A DNA stretch of 62,762 nucleotides, taken from contig JABDJO010000056.1 in NCBI GenBank assembly GCA_013002465.1, forward strand, positions 1 through 62,762, in the 5' to 3' direction. The DNA is from Silicimonas sp. (GTDB lineage: Bacteria; Pseudomonadota; Alphaproteobacteria; Rhodobacterales; Rhodobacteraceae). The notes below the pieces were generated by a model. That model saw only the letters and a program-made list of their open reading frames with translations. It was not told where the DNA came from and did not search any database. Made by a program: the position numbers and the translations under genes. Positions within the stretch are counted from its first letter, which is position 1, and every line of letters starts with the position of its first letter. Shown here in pieces: positions 8,929 through 18,640 of this stretch.

Positions 8929-10104
8929 ATGACGAATGTAGTAATCGCATCCGCCGCCCGCACAGCGGTTGGTAGCTTTAACGGATCGTTTGCGAATGTG
9001 CCCGCCCATGACCTGGGCTCGACCGCCATCCAGGCAGTTATCGAGCGTGCGGGTCTTGAGGGGTCGGATGTCTCGGAAGTTATTCTGGGGCAAATCCTTA
9101 CTGCAGGCCAGGGCCAGAACCCGGCGCGTCAGGCTTCGGTCAATGCCGGTGTACCTGTTGAATCGGCTGCATGGGGCATCAACCAGCTTTGCGGTTCGGG
9201 CCTGCGCGCCGTGGCGCTTGGCGCTCAGCACATTCAGCTTGGTGATGCGGACATCGTGGTGGCTGGCGGACAGGAAAGCATGTCGATGGCGCCGCACGTG
9301 GCACATCTTCGCGCTGGCCAAAAGATGGGCGACATGAAATTCCTCGACACCATGCTGCGCGACGCGCTTCTGGATGCGTTCCAGGGCTATCACATGGGCA
9401 ACACCGCCGAGAACGTGGCCAAGCAGTGGCAGTTGGGCCGTGACGAGCAGGACGAATTCGCGCTTGCCAGCCAAAACAAGGCGGAAGCTGCCCAAAAGGC
9501 CGGCAAATTCGACGATGAGGTCGTCGCCCACACGGTGAAGAACCGCAAGGGCGACATCGTGGTCGACAAGGACGAATATATCCGTCACGGCGCGACCCTT
9601 GAAGGCATGCAAAAGATGCGCCCCGCCTTCGACAGGGAAGGCACGGTGACCGCGGCCAATGCTTCGGGCATCAACGACGGCGCGGCCGCGACGCTTTTGA
9701 TGACAGCCGAGAATGCTGAAAAGCGTGGCATCACGCCGCTGGCACGGATCGTGTCCTATGCGACTGCCGGTGTGGACCCCTCGATTATGGGCACTGGCCC
9801 GATCCCGGCAAGCCGCAAGGCGTTGGAAAAGGCCGGCTGGAAGGTTGACGATCTGGACCTGGTGGAAGCCAACGAAGCCTTTGCCGCACAAGCCTGCGCG
9901 GTGAACAAGGACATGGGTTGGGACCCGTCGATCGTGAACGTCAATGGTGGCGCCATTGCCATCGGTCACCCGGTCGGCGCCTCGGGTGCGCGCGTTCTGA
10001 ACACGCTATTGTTCGAAATGCAGCGCCGCGACGCCAAAAAGGGTCTGGCCACGCTCTGCATCGGTGGTGGCATGGGTGTCGCCATGTGTGTCGAGCGTCC
10101 CTGA
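8929..10104 (+). CDS. phaA: Acetyl-CoA C-acetyltransferase (beta-ketothiolase)
   Basis: 391 residues, the standard length for the family. Thiolase residues are present: the nucleophilic Cys88 in NQLCGSG, the histidine in [14 protein letters not shown], and Cys377 in the CIGGGMG motif near the C terminus. It condenses two acetyl-CoA to acetoacetyl-CoA. The start has a good AGGAGG site in the leader (TTTCAGGAGGAATAGAA). The next gene encodes the acetoacetyl-CoA reductase, so the pair supplies 3-hydroxybutyryl-CoA for polyhydroxybutyrate. No phaC synthase is in the window, so a role in general acetoacetyl-CoA metabolism cannot be excluded. Confidence 0.93.
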   Translation: MTNVVIASAARTAVGSFNGSFANVPAHDLGSTAIQAVIERAGLEGSDVSEVILGQILTAGQGQNPARQASVNAGVPVESAAWGINQLCGSGLRAVALGAQHIQLGDADIVVAGGQESMSMAPHVAHLRAGQKMGDMKFLDTMLRDALLDAFQGYHMGNTAENVAKQWQLGRDEQDEFALASQNKAEAAQKAGKFDDEVVAHTVKNRKGDIVVDKDEYIRHGATLEGMQKMRPAFDREGTVTAANASGINDGAAATLLMTAENAEKRGITPLARIVSYATAGVDPSIMGTGPIPASRKALEKAGWKVDDLDLVEANEAFAAQACAVNKDMGWDPSIVNVNGGAIAIGHPVGASGARVLNTLLFEMQRRDAKKGLATLCIGGGMGVAMCVERP

Positions 10105-10117
10105 ACAAAAACAACGC

Positions 10118-10136
10118 GCGGGGGCTCGACCCCCGC
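10118..10136 (+). other. Intercistronic hairpin between phaA and phaB
   Basis: A perfect 7-bp stem, GCGGGGG and CCCCCGC, with a 5-base loop (CTCGA), lies 14 bases after the phaA stop. There is no T tract after it, so it is more likely an attenuating or RNA-stabilising structure than a full terminator. It may make phaA and phaB expression unequal. Confidence 0.5.
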
Positions 10137-10205
10137 ACCCCCCGAAAGTGTTTCAAGCGAAATGAACGCTCGGGGCCAAACGAGATCTGAACGAGGAGAA
10201 TGACT

Positions 10206-10931
10206 ATGGGACGTGTCGCACTGGTTACCGGGGGTTCGCGCGGAATTGGCGAGGCCATATCAAAGGCACTGAAGGCGGACGGCTATGCCGTTGCCGCCAC
10301 TTATGCCGGAAACGACGAGAAGGCCGCGGCATTTACCGCCGAGACCGGGATCAAGACGTACAAGTGGAACGTGGCGGATTATGCTGCGTCGCAGGCCGGG
10401 ATTGCCGAGGTCGAAGCCGACCTTGGACCGATCGACACGGTCGTTGCCAACGCCGGCATCACGCGTGACGGCTTTTTCCACAAGATGACGCCCGAGCAGT
10501 GGCAAGAGGTGATCGACACCAACCTGACCGGTGTTTTCAACACGGTGCATCCCGTCTGGGGCGGCTTGCGCGAGCGTGGCTTTGGCCGGGTTATCGTGAT
10601 CTCATCGGTCAACGGCCAAAAAGGTCAGGCTGGCCAGGTCAATTATGCTGCCACAAAGGCCGGTGACATCGGCATCGTGCGGTCGCTGGCCCAGGAAGGC
10701 GCGATGAAGGGAATCACCGTGAATGCGGTTTGTCCCGGTTACATCGGCACCGAGATGGTACGCGCCATTCCCGAAAAGGTCCTGAACGAGCGGATTATCC
10801 CGCAGATTCCCGCAGGCCGCCTTGGCGAACCGGAAGAAATCGCGCGCTGCGTGACCTTTCTTGCTTCGGAGGATGCCGGGTTCATCAATGGATCGACGCT
10901 TTCGGCGAACGGCGCACAGTTCTTCAGCTGA
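10206..10931 (+). CDS. phaB: Acetoacetyl-CoA reductase
   Basis: 241 residues from the ATG at 10206. A GAGGAG site lies 7 bases before this ATG and only 1 base before the alternative ATG at 10200, so the second is preferred. It is a short-chain dehydrogenase: GGSRGIG NADP-binding motif at the N terminus, NAG in the VANAGIT strand, catalytic Ser in VISSVNGQKG and the YAATK active-site pair. The QKGQAGQVNYAATKAG segment is typical of PhaB. It makes (R)-3-hydroxybutyryl-CoA from the phaA product and is followed by a strong terminator. Confidence 0.92.
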   Translation: MGRVALVTGGSRGIGEAISKALKADGYAVAATYAGNDEKAAAFTAETGIKTYKWNVADYAASQAGIAEVEADLGPIDTVVANAGITRDGFFHKMTPEQWQEVIDTNLTGVFNTVHPVWGGLRERGFGRVIVISSVNGQKGQAGQVNYAATKAGDIGIVRSLAQEGAMKGITVNAVCPGYIGTEMVRAIPEKVLNERIIPQIPAGRLGEPEEIARCVTFLASEDAGFINGSTLSANGAQFFS

Positions 10932-10950
10932 TTTCCCAGAGGTTGAACGG

Positions 10951-10983
10951 AAAGGGCCAGGTCGACGGATCTGGCCCTTTTTC
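10951..10983 (+). terminator. Rho-independent terminator after phaB
   Basis: A 10-bp stem, AAAGGGCCAG pairing with CTGGCCCTTT around a 10-base loop, is followed by further T residues. It begins 20 bases after the phaB stop and closes the phaAB unit. Confidence 0.85.
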
Positions 10984-11162
10984 TGTGCGAATGGACTGCA
11001 GCTTTTCAGCGCAATGAGTTCATGCGCCCGAACAAACGGCAGCATATTCCAGGAGGGCATCGCCCCCAAGTTGCATCGGCTATTGACTGGTTCGAGGGTG
11101 AAATCCGGGATTGTTGATCATTTGACGGTGATTTTGGATTTATTGCCCCCCTGAGAGCCAAA

Positions 11163-11327
11163 CTAGTGGCTAAGCCGCTCGATTTCCTCCTTTAGCTTCA
11201 GTTTTTCTTTTTTCATTGCTGTCAGTTGCAGATCGTCGAAGGCCGGGCTGCGTTGTGCTGCCTCTACTTCCGATTCGAGATCCTGATGTTTTTTGCGGAG
11301 TTCCTGGAGATGCGAACTCATGCTCAT
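11163..11327 (-). CDS. Small coiled-coil protein, YdcH/DUF465 family
   Basis: 54 residues from the ATG at 11327, which has an AGGAGG site six bases upstream. The sequence is highly charged and helical: LQELRKKHQDLESEVE near the start, then LQLTAMKKEKLKLKEEIERL at the end. This is the usual DUF465 pattern of a short N-terminal helix and a Lys/Glu-rich C-terminal helix. The function of the family is not established; it probably forms a small helical hairpin. It lies downstream of the trmN-like gene on the same strand. Confidence 0.75.
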   Translation of the reverse strand: MSMSSHLQELRKKHQDLESEVEAAQRSPAFDDLQLTAMKKEKLKLKEEIERLSH

Positions 11328-11422
11328 CGTAATCCTCCTGCTGATGATGTCCTGCCGGGTAGTGCAGCACGAAACGTGATTCGTGTCACGTCGCAGATTG
11401 GAAAATCCACACCCGATGCTAA

Positions 11423-12181
11423 TCATTCGTTAACAAATGCCCCAAGTGCCGCGCCGTCACGCAAGATGGCCTGGGCCTCTGCCGTATAGCTGTCACCGTC
11501 GTTCTGGTGGCGGTCGCCGCGGTGCAGAATAAGCGGGGGTAGCAGGATAAAGGCGCCGTTTGCGCCCTTTTTGGCGGAAAACAGGAACAGTTTTGCGGCG
11601 CTCGAACGACGCGGTTGCAGGGGAAGCACGCGAATTGCACCCACACGATTGGAAACCACGGCCAAAAGGTCCGGCAGGCGTTCGATACGCTGCACAACAG
11701 TCAACGTGCCACCAGGGCGCAGTCGGCGAAGCCCAGCGTCAACCCAATGATCAAGCCCGGCTTGGGCACCTCGGCCCGTTTCGCGATCGCTGCCAGGGGC
11801 AGCCGTGCTGTTTTTCCGGTCAAAGAACGGTGGATTGAAGAACACATGATCGAAGGATTGCGCGGTTAGTTCTGGCGGCAGGGCTGTGACGTCGGCCTGG
11901 ACGATAGTTGCCTCCAGACCGTTCAATCCGGCGTTTTCCCGCGCCAGCAAGACCTGGGAATTGACCAATTCGACGCCCGTCGCCGATAGGTCGGGGACGC
12001 GCGACATCAGACAAAACAATGCAGTCCCGACGCCGCAGCCAAGGTCCAGAACGCTGTCACCGGGCCTGGCAGGTACCGCGGCAGCCAGAAACACCGGATC
12101 GGCGCCCGCGCGATATCCCTTGGCGGGTTGGCGAAGGCGCAATTTCCCGCCTAGAAAGCCATCTTCCCCCACCTGGGTCAT
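11423..12181 (-). CDS. tRNA1(Val) (adenine-37-N6)-methyltransferase-like protein
   Basis: 252 residues. It is a class I SAM-dependent methyltransferase of the COG4123 (YfiC/TrmN6) type: the LDLGCGVGTALFCL SAM-binding loop, the acidic GVELVNSQ strand end, and the N6-adenine catalytic motif NPPFF. The N-terminal LRLRQPAKGYRAGADPVFLAA is characteristic of this family. The E. coli relative methylates A37 of tRNA1Val. It overlaps the DUF2007 gene upstream by 4 bases (ATGA), so the two are co-translated. Confidence 0.78.
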   Translation of the reverse strand: MTQVGEDGFLGGKLRLRQPAKGYRAGADPVFLAAAVPARPGDSVLDLGCGVGTALFCLMSRVPDLSATGVELVNSQVLLARENAGLNGLEATIVQADVTALPPELTAQSFDHVFFNPPFFDRKNSTAAPGSDRETGRGAQAGLDHWVDAGLRRLRPGGTLTVVQRIERLPDLLAVVSNRVGAIRVLPLQPRRSSAAKLFLFSAKKGANGAFILLPPLILHRGDRHQNDGDSYTAEAQAILRDGAALGAFVNE

Positions 12182-12393
12182 TGCTCCACGGGCAGGTCAT
12201 TGTCCTTAAGAACGGTACTGGCCCGGAAGTAATCGGAATCCCGCACCATCAGGCGGCGGGGCAATATTCCGATCGAGCCTTCAAGGACACTCATGTGGAC
12301 GTCCATCTGAAAGCAGTCTATATCCTCGCCCTCAAGGAGGGCGGTCGCAAAGGCGATCATTGTCGGGTCGTTGGTGCGCATCAGCTCTCTCAT
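12178..12393 (-). CDS. DUF2007-type signal-transducing small protein
   Basis: 71 residues. MRELMRTNDPTMIAFATALLEGEDIDCF is the classic opening of the DUF2007 (GlnB-related) family: a short strand followed by a helix placing a conserved acidic E-G-E-x-I turn. The family resembles PII proteins in fold but has no settled role. It is the first gene of a short operon with the methyltransferase and lies 55 bp from the divergent prenyl synthase. Confidence 0.72.
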   Translation of the reverse strand: MRELMRTNDPTMIAFATALLEGEDIDCFQMDVHMSVLEGSIGILPRRLMVRDSDYFRASTVLKDNDLPVEQ

Positions 12394-12448
12394 GGGATGG
12401 ACTTAAGGGCAGACGTTGGTGTTTGTCGAGCGATCTGACGAGCGTGTG

Positions 12449-13453
12449 ATGAGCCTGGACGAAGACTCCTCTGCGAAACCGCACGAGCGGTTGGCAAGAG
12501 CACTTGCAAATGATCTGGCGGCGGTGGATTCGCTGATCCGAGAGCGTATGGCCTCGGACAACGCGCCGCGCATCCCCGAAGTGACTGCACACTTGGTCGA
12601 TGCGGGCGGCAAACGCGTGCGCCCGATGCTTACTTTGGCTGCAGCGCGGCTATGCGGCTATGACGGTGACAATCACCACAAGCTGGCAGCGACTGTCGAG
12701 TTCATTCACACCGCTACATTGCTGCACGACGATGTTGTTGACGAAAGCCGACAACGGCGTGGCAAGCCGACGGCAAACCTGTTGTGGGACAACAAAACAT
12801 CTGTGCTGGTGGGCGACTATTTGTTTGCGCGGTCATTCAAGCTGATGGTGGAAACCGGGTCGCTTAGGGTCCTGGACATCCTGTCGGACGCGGCCGCGAC
12901 GATTGCCGAGGGCGAGGTGCTGCAACTGACGGCGGCCACCAACCTGGCGACGACGGAAGAGGTTTATCTTTCGGTCGTGCGCGGCAAGACCGCGGCCCTT
13001 TTCGCCGCTGCCTGCGAAGTCGGTGGCGTCATTTCGGGTGCCGACGATGTGCAGGTCAAGGCGCTCAGGGCCTACGGTGATGCCCTGGGAATTGCGTTTC
13101 AGATGGCAGACGACCTTTTGGATCTGGACGGTGCTGCGGCAGCCATGGGCAAGAACGTCGGCGATGATTTCCGCGAACAGAAACTGACCCTACCCATCAT
13201 TCGCGCCATTGCCGCCGCCGACCATGAAGAGCGTGCGTTCTGGACCCGGACCATCGGGAAGGGTCAGCAGAACGAAGGTGATCTGGACACCGCACTGGCA
13301 TTGATCGGCAAACATGGCACGCTGGAAACAACGCGGGCAGATGCCCTGGCCTGGTCAGAAAGCGCCAAATCGGCGCTGAAAGTTCTGCCCGATCATCCAT
13401 TGCGCGACATGATGCGCGATCTCGCCGATTATGTGGTGAAGCGGATCAACTGA
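12449..13453 (+). CDS. ispB: All-trans polyprenyl diphosphate synthase (ubiquinone side chain)
   Basis: 334 residues from the ATG at 12449; an upstream GTG at 12416 is possible but no better. Both aspartate-rich motifs of trans-prenyltransferases are present: first in LLHDDVVDESRQRRG and second in MADDLLDLDG, along with GGKRVRP for IPP binding. It elongates farnesyl diphosphate with IPP in the cytoplasm to the ubiquinone tail. In this lineage the quinone is usually Q10, so the product is probably decaprenyl diphosphate, but chain length cannot be read from these motifs. It is convergent with, and its end overlaps, ispE, another isoprenoid gene. Confidence 0.88.
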   Translation: MSLDEDSSAKPHERLARALANDLAAVDSLIRERMASDNAPRIPEVTAHLVDAGGKRVRPMLTLAAARLCGYDGDNHHKLAATVEFIHTATLLHDDVVDESRQRRGKPTANLLWDNKTSVLVGDYLFARSFKLMVETGSLRVLDILSDAAATIAEGEVLQLTAATNLATTEEVYLSVVRGKTAALFAAACEVGGVISGADDVQVKALRAYGDALGIAFQMADDLLDLDGAAAAMGKNVGDDFREQKLTLPIIRAIAAADHEERAFWTRTIGKGQQNEGDLDTALALIGKHGTLETTRADALAWSESAKSALKVLPDHPLRDMMRDLADYVVKRIN

Positions 13454-14351
13454 TCTTCGGCATGGCCAGCGCCATCTGGTCACCGAGATCGCCTGCCATG
13501 ACCCACCAATCTGGGTAAGCGGTCCGAATGACTTTCAGTGCCGAAACAGCCGCTTCCGGATCTGGGTACAGTCCGAAACACGTGGCACCCGATCCGGACA
13601 TACGGGCCAACTGGCAATCCTCCGATTGTCGTAGCACGTCGAGGACGTGCTCAATCACCGGTGCGACCTTGATCGCTGGCGCTTCAAGATCGTTCCTTAA
13701 CCCGGACACCCAATCGATCAAGTCAGCAGCCTCTTTGAACCTTGGAATATCCTCGGGCATAGGCGCATTGTCACAGTGCTCCAGCATCCCGAAAACCGAA
13801 GCGGTGGAAACAGGCACACGTGGATTAACTAGAATCGCGCGCAGCGTGGGCAGGGCTGTGAATGTAACCTTCTCTCCAATTCCTCGTGCCCGGCATGACT
13901 TTGACAAGAGACACATTGGAACGTCTGCACCAAGGGCAAGTATGCGCTCGTTAAAGGGTTTCAAAACTTCGTCGGGTGCATCAAAATGCGAGTCTGTCCA
14001 GTCTTTGTCCATAACCAACATCGTCCGCAGAACTGCTGCCGCATCTGCAGAACCACCGCCAATACCGGCTGCGGCTGGAAGGTGCTTTTCAAGCACAACA
14101 GAGCCTTCCCAGGCTTCGTCCAGCACGCGCGCGGCTTTCATGGCCGAATTGTTGAGGTCCCCAGGCACACCTTTCGCTTCCGGCCCCTCGATTGTTAACG
14201 AAAACGGATGTCCGGGTGACAGAACCAACCTGTCTGACACAGGCGAAAAAACGACAAGGCTATCCAGCAGGTGATACCCGTCGTCGCGCTGGCCGGTGAT
14301 GTGAAGCGTCAGGTTGATCTTCGCCGGGGCGAGTACCTTAACCGTCGTCAT
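13446..14351 (-). CDS. ispE: 4-diphosphocytidyl-2-C-methyl-D-erythritol kinase
   Basis: 301 residues from the ATG at 14351 (MTTVKVLAPAKINLTLH is the standard IspE start). It belongs to the GHMP kinases: the ATP-binding motif LPAAAGIGGGSADAAA and the C-terminal MSGSGATCFGLY loop are intact. It phosphorylates CDP-ME in the MEP pathway that supplies IPP. The start overlaps the end of the upstream TPR gene by 14 bases, so the two form one unit, and its 3' end overlaps the end of ispB by 8 bases on the other strand. Confidence 0.92.
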   Translation of the reverse strand: MTTVKVLAPAKINLTLHITGQRDDGYHLLDSLVVFSPVSDRLVLSPGHPFSLTIEGPEAKGVPGDLNNSAMKAARVLDEAWEGSVVLEKHLPAAAGIGGGSADAAAVLRTMLVMDKDWTDSHFDAPDEVLKPFNERILALGADVPMCLLSKSCRARGIGEKVTFTALPTLRAILVNPRVPVSTASVFGMLEHCDNAPMPEDIPRFKEAADLIDWVSGLRNDLEAPAIKVAPVIEHVLDVLRQSEDCQLARMSGSGATCFGLYPDPEAAVSALKVIRTAYPDWWVMAGDLGDQMALAMPKIS

Positions 14352-16050
14352 TCGCAACCTTGAGGGGCGGCGCACCTTCTTCTGCCAGTACCGCGTCCAG
14401 ACCGACCTCAAGCTTGCGGCGGATACGGTCGGGGTCGACATCGTCCAGATCGGTCTCATCAGTGATAAATGAAAGGGCGCGATGCCACTGGAACTCGGCC
14501 TCGCGCTGGCGGCCCACGGCCCAATAGACGTCGCCGAGATGGTCGTTCACGATGGGGTCGATCGGCATCCGCTCGACAGCCTTTTCCATATGTTCGACTG
14601 CCTCGTCATAACGGCCCAAACGATACAGCCCCCAACCAAGCGAATCGATGATGTACCCGGAATCGGGGCGCAGCGCGACGGCGCGCTCGATCAGGTCCAA
14701 CGCTTCTTCATAGTTCGTTTGCAGTTCAAGGAAGGAATAACCCAGGTAGTTCAGCACTTGCGGCTGCTCAGGACGCAGTTCCAGCGCCTTGCGGAAATCC
14801 GCCTCGGCGCTTTTCCACTGGTCCATCCGCTCAAAGGTGATGCCACGAGCGAAGTAGATGATCCAATGCTGCTCAGAGGGTGTTTCGATCAATGCCAGCG
14901 CATCGTTGTATGGCCCGTTCGCCTCTTCGAACCGCTCAAGCCCGCGCAAAGTGTCGCCAAGGGTGACATGGACCAGGGGCAGATGGCCGTGACTTTCCGT
15001 CAACTGTCGCAGCACCTCGATCGCCGCATCTTCGCGGCCCGACCGGCGCAATGCTTCGGCCCGGCCCAGTTCGGCCGCATGGAACGACGGGTTGTCGCGC
15101 GGCACGGTGTCATAGACTTCGGTCGCAAGGTCATAGCGTTCAAGGTCTTCAAGCAATTCGGCGGTAAGCAATAGCCCGTCGATGTGATCCGGCCGCAGCC
15201 CCAGGGTCATGCGCGAATAAAGCAGCGTGTAATCTTCCTGAGCCTCGCCACGCAGGGCGCTGGCAATCGAGTAATACACCTCGGCCAGACCATCGGTCGG
15301 TGTGCGGACCGCGTCGAAAAACAAGACTTCGCCCGCCTCAAGCCGCTCTTTCATGTTCTCGATATAAGGGTCCAGGGACGTCCCGAAGCTTTCCGCGATC
15401 AAATCCAATGCATCTGTGTTCCGCTCAAGTTGGCTAAGCACCTGGGCATAGGCGACCACGCCACGCCGGGTGAGACGCAGGGTCGTGCCGCTTTCGCCGG
15501 AAAAAATGTTGGCGGCCCCTTCAAAATCTCCGACCGAAGCAAGTGCCAGGGCCTTGTGATAGTACCCGAACGCCTCGACCCCTTCGTTCGATGCAACCTG
15601 ATCAAAGGCTTCCAGGGCTTGCGACATGCGCCCGTCCCCGACCAGCGACCAGGCCCTGGCAAGGCCATCGAACAGAGGCCCGACGGTCAGACCGTTGTCG
15701 AGCCCGTCAAGAAGTTCGGCCCATTTCTGCTGGCGTGCGGCGTCGCCCAAAAGAATGAGGCTGGCCAATTGCCCTTCGGTTCCGGCGGCCTGGGCACGCT
15801 TAGCGATCTGTGCTGCACGTTCCAGATCCCCGAGGCCCAGATAGGCAGTGGCGGCATTTTCAAGAAGCGACAGGTTTGAGGGATCGCGCACCAGTGCCCG
15901 GGCATAATACTGCGCCGCTTCGCTGTAATCGCTGGCAATCATCGCGGAGCGGGCGGCCAGATAGCTGCCAACATCCTTGGCGAATACTGGCATCGCTGCG
16001 GCAACCCCGGCGGCAACTATTAAGACATGTGTCAGGTGCATAATGCGCAT
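14338..16050 (-). CDS. Periplasmic TPR-repeat protein
   Basis: 570 residues from the ATG at 16050, with GAGGAA upstream. A Sec signal peptide is evident (MRIMHLTHVLIVAAGVAAAM, cleavage after VFA). The rest is helical tetratricopeptide repeats; clear units include YLAARSAMIASDYSEAAQYYARAL near residue 30 and LNYLGYSFLELQTNYEEAL, SLGWGLYRLGRYDEAVEHM and VYWAVGRQREAEFQWHRAL toward the end. It probably acts as an envelope scaffold; the partner is unknown. Its operon partner is ispE, an arrangement I associate with roseobacters. Confidence 0.8.
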   Translation of the reverse strand: MRIMHLTHVLIVAAGVAAAMPVFAKDVGSYLAARSAMIASDYSEAAQYYARALVRDPSNLSLLENAATAYLGLGDLERAAQIAKRAQAAGTEGQLASLILLGDAARQQKWAELLDGLDNGLTVGPLFDGLARAWSLVGDGRMSQALEAFDQVASNEGVEAFGYYHKALALASVGDFEGAANIFSGESGTTLRLTRRGVVAYAQVLSQLERNTDALDLIAESFGTSLDPYIENMKERLEAGEVLFFDAVRTPTDGLAEVYYSIASALRGEAQEDYTLLYSRMTLGLRPDHIDGLLLTAELLEDLERYDLATEVYDTVPRDNPSFHAAELGRAEALRRSGREDAAIEVLRQLTESHGHLPLVHVTLGDTLRGLERFEEANGPYNDALALIETPSEQHWIIYFARGITFERMDQWKSAEADFRKALELRPEQPQVLNYLGYSFLELQTNYEEALDLIERAVALRPDSGYIIDSLGWGLYRLGRYDEAVEHMEKAVERMPIDPIVNDHLGDVYWAVGRQREAEFQWHRALSFITDETDLDDVDPDRIRRKLEVGLDAVLAEEGAPPLKVANDDG

Positions 16051-16247
16051 GAATGGTTCCTCATCGTTGCGCGAGAACCTAGAACGCGCATGCCGTGTTA
16101 TCAATCCAAGACCGATAATCGCCCGAATTCCTGACGCAAGTGTTACATGACCTTAAGTCAGCCGATCCGATGGAAACATGGCGCCGCGGCCCAAGACACC
16201 TGCTTCAATTTGGACTAATCTTGCGCATCTATAGCCGGGGGTAAGAC

Positions 16248-17909
16248 ATGGAATACTACGATCTTGGCAACTATGCCCGCGCGGTGACCACAACATCGCC
16301 CGAGGCGCAAACCTGGTTCGATCGTGGTCTGAACTGGTGTTTCGCCTATTTCCACGACGAGGCCGTTGCGTGTTTTGAAAAAGCCCGAGATGCCGATCCC
16401 GCCTGCGCCATGGCTCAATGGGGCATCGCCTATGCCGTTGGTCCGAATTACAACCTGCCTTGGGAAAGGCGCGATGACACCATGCAGCTCCAGTCGCTGG
16501 CGACCGCCTACGAGGCCAGTCAGGCAGCGCTCGCCGCTTCAAAGACCGCGAACCCCGCCGAACAGCAATTGATCAAGGCTCTGACCAAGCGGTTTCCGCA
16601 GAAAACCCCCAGCGATCTTGCGACGATGAATGGCTGGAACACCGATTTCGCTGATGCAATGCGCGCGGTTCATGCGGCTTATCCCGACGATCTGGATGTG
16701 CGCACCGTTTTCGTCGAAGCGATCATGAACATCACACCTTGGCAGATGTGGAATCAGACGACCGGCGCACCCGGTGAAGGGGCAGGAACGCTTGAAGCTC
16801 AGGCGGCGCTTGAGGACGCACTGCACAATGACCCCCGCGCAATGGAGCATCCGGGGCTATTGCATCTCTATGTCCACCTGATGGAGATGTCGCCGTTCCC
16901 GGAAAAGGCGCTAAAGGCAGGTGATGCTCTGCGCGAACTTGTGCCCGACGCCGGTCATTTGATCCACATGCCGACCCATATCGACATTCAGTGCGGGCAC
17001 TACCGCGACGTGTACCATTGGAACATGAAGGCGACCGAGGCTGATCAGAAAGCGTTGGACCGGGTTGGAATTTATACGATCTATACCGGCTATCGCATTC
17101 ACAACATGCACTTCGCGGCCTATGGCGCGATGTTCCTGGGCCAGTTTGACGCCGCCTGGACCGCAGCCAGGCACTTGGCCGACAGCATCCCAGAAGACCT
17201 GTTGCGCGTTGAATCACCACCATTCGCGGATTTTTATGAAAGCTATCTATCGGTCTGGGTGCATGTGCTGATCCGGTTTGGCCGCTGGTCCCAGATCGTT
17301 GATGAACCCCTGCCCGAGGATCGCACGCTTTTTTCCAATCTGACCGCCACACTGCACTATGCCAAAGGCGTGGCCCATGCCGCCCTTGGCAATGTCGAAG
17401 ACTCAGAAGCGGAAAAGACTTTGTTCCTGGCGGCCCGCGACGCCATGCAAGACGCTCGGCGGATGCACAATGTTCTGTGTCACGAACAACTTGCAGTGGC
17501 AGAAGCCATGCTTGAGGGCGAGATCGAGTATCGCAAGGCAAACCATGATCTGGCCTATCAACGGTTGCGCGATGCCGTCGCCCTTGAGGACAGACTTCCC
17601 TACGACGAACCCTGGGGCTGGATGCAACCCACGCGCCACGCGCTTGGTGCCCTTTTGTTGGAACAGGGCCACGTCGAAGAGGCCGAGGCGGTTTACCGCG
17701 AAGACCTGGGGCTTGGCGGCACGCTGTCGCGCGCACAGGTGCATCCCGACAATGTCTGGAGCCTGCGCGGGTTGAACGACTGCCTGGCCTCTCGTGGTGC
17801 GGAAAACACCGCCGAGGGGCGGTTGGTCGCTCAACGGCTTGCGACCGCCGAGGCGCGTGCGGACAAGCCCGTCGGCGCGTCCTGCTTTTGCGCTCAGGCT
17901 GCGGAATAG
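16248..17909 (+). CDS. Cytoplasmic TPR-containing protein of unknown function
   Basis: 553 residues without a signal peptide. The N-terminal third has TPR-like helices (WFDRGLNWCFAYFHDEAVAC, then a CAMAQWGIAYAVGPNYNLPW segment). The middle holds conserved His-rich patches (LLHLYVHLMEMSP, HLIHMPTHIDIQCGHY) that could bind metal, which is suggestive but unproven. The C-terminal third returns to TPR-like repeats, ending with a KPVGASCFCAQAAE tail. I recognise this as a widespread tetratricopeptide protein without an assigned role. It is divergent from the periplasmic TPR gene with a 197-bp shared promoter region. Confidence 0.7.
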   Translation: MEYYDLGNYARAVTTTSPEAQTWFDRGLNWCFAYFHDEAVACFEKARDADPACAMAQWGIAYAVGPNYNLPWERRDDTMQLQSLATAYEASQAALAASKTANPAEQQLIKALTKRFPQKTPSDLATMNGWNTDFADAMRAVHAAYPDDLDVRTVFVEAIMNITPWQMWNQTTGAPGEGAGTLEAQAALEDALHNDPRAMEHPGLLHLYVHLMEMSPFPEKALKAGDALRELVPDAGHLIHMPTHIDIQCGHYRDVYHWNMKATEADQKALDRVGIYTIYTGYRIHNMHFAAYGAMFLGQFDAAWTAARHLADSIPEDLLRVESPPFADFYESYLSVWVHVLIRFGRWSQIVDEPLPEDRTLFSNLTATLHYAKGVAHAALGNVEDSEAEKTLFLAARDAMQDARRMHNVLCHEQLAVAEAMLEGEIEYRKANHDLAYQRLRDAVALEDRLPYDEPWGWMQPTRHALGALLLEQGHVEEAEAVYREDLGLGGTLSRAQVHPDNVWSLRGLNDCLASRGAENTAEGRLVAQRLATAEARADKPVGASCFCAQAAE

Positions 17910-17915
17910 CAGGCG

Positions 17916-18608
17916 TTACTCGGCGATGGTCAGGATCTCGTCGAGCGGCTTCTTGATCTTTGCCACCGCCGGTACCTTGGCATCGGCAGCGGGATGACCT
18001 GCCGCGATGATCATGACCGGTTTCTCGGATCCAGGGCGGTCTAGCATTTCATTAAGGAATTTCATCGGGTTCGGAGTATGTGTCAAAGCCACCAAACCGG
18101 CGTGGTGCAGCGCCGCCAATAGAAATCCGGTGGCGATCCCGACACTTTCGGGCACGTAATAGTTCTTGAACCGGGTGCCATCATCGAAAGTGCCCCACTT
18201 TTGGGCAAAGACCACGATCAGCCACGGCGCATCTTCCAGATGGGGCTTGCGATCATCGGTCCCGATCGGTTCCAGGGCCTTCAGCCATTCATCTCCTCCG
18301 CCGCCCTCGTAGAACCGACGCTCTTCTTCCTCGGCTGCGGCGCGCACGCGCTTTTTGAATGCAGGGTTTGATATGGCCACGAAATGCCAGGGCTGATGGT
18401 TCGCCCCCGAGGGCGCTGTTCCGGCCGTGCGAACGCAGGCCTCGATCACGTCGCGTGCCACAGGACGGTCCGAGAAGTCGCGCACCGTGTGGCGCTGCTT
18501 CATCCGGTCCAGAAACCCCTTGGCCTCGGCCAGCATCTCGGCATCGCTGAGATCAGCGCGATCAGGCAGATCAATCGGGGTGTACTCGACGTTTGATCGC
18601 GAAAACAT
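17916..18608 (-). CDS. Nitroreductase-family flavoprotein
   Basis: 230 residues from the ATG at 18608 (GGGAAGG upstream). FMN-binding nitroreductase features are seen: RHTVRDFSDRPV near residue 40, APSGANHQPWHF for the isoalloxazine-binding loop, and ESVGIATGFLLAALHHAGL. Such enzymes reduce nitro groups, quinones or enones with NAD(P)H, or dehalogenate aromatics (iodotyrosine deiodinase branch). The length and the PSGANHQPWHF motif are close to that branch. The substrate is unknown. It lies 32 bp downstream of the ETF-quinone oxidoreductase gene on the same strand. Confidence 0.75.
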   Translation of the reverse strand: MFSRSNVEYTPIDLPDRADLSDAEMLAEAKGFLDRMKQRHTVRDFSDRPVARDVIEACVRTAGTAPSGANHQPWHFVAISNPAFKKRVRAAAEEEERRFYEGGGGDEWLKALEPIGTDDRKPHLEDAPWLIVVFAQKWGTFDDGTRFKNYYVPESVGIATGFLLAALHHAGLVALTHTPNPMKFLNEMLDRPGSEKPVMIIAAGHPAADAKVPAVAKIKKPLDEILTIAE

Positions 18609-18640
18609 GACCTTCCCAGAATCCTTGTGCCCGGATCGTC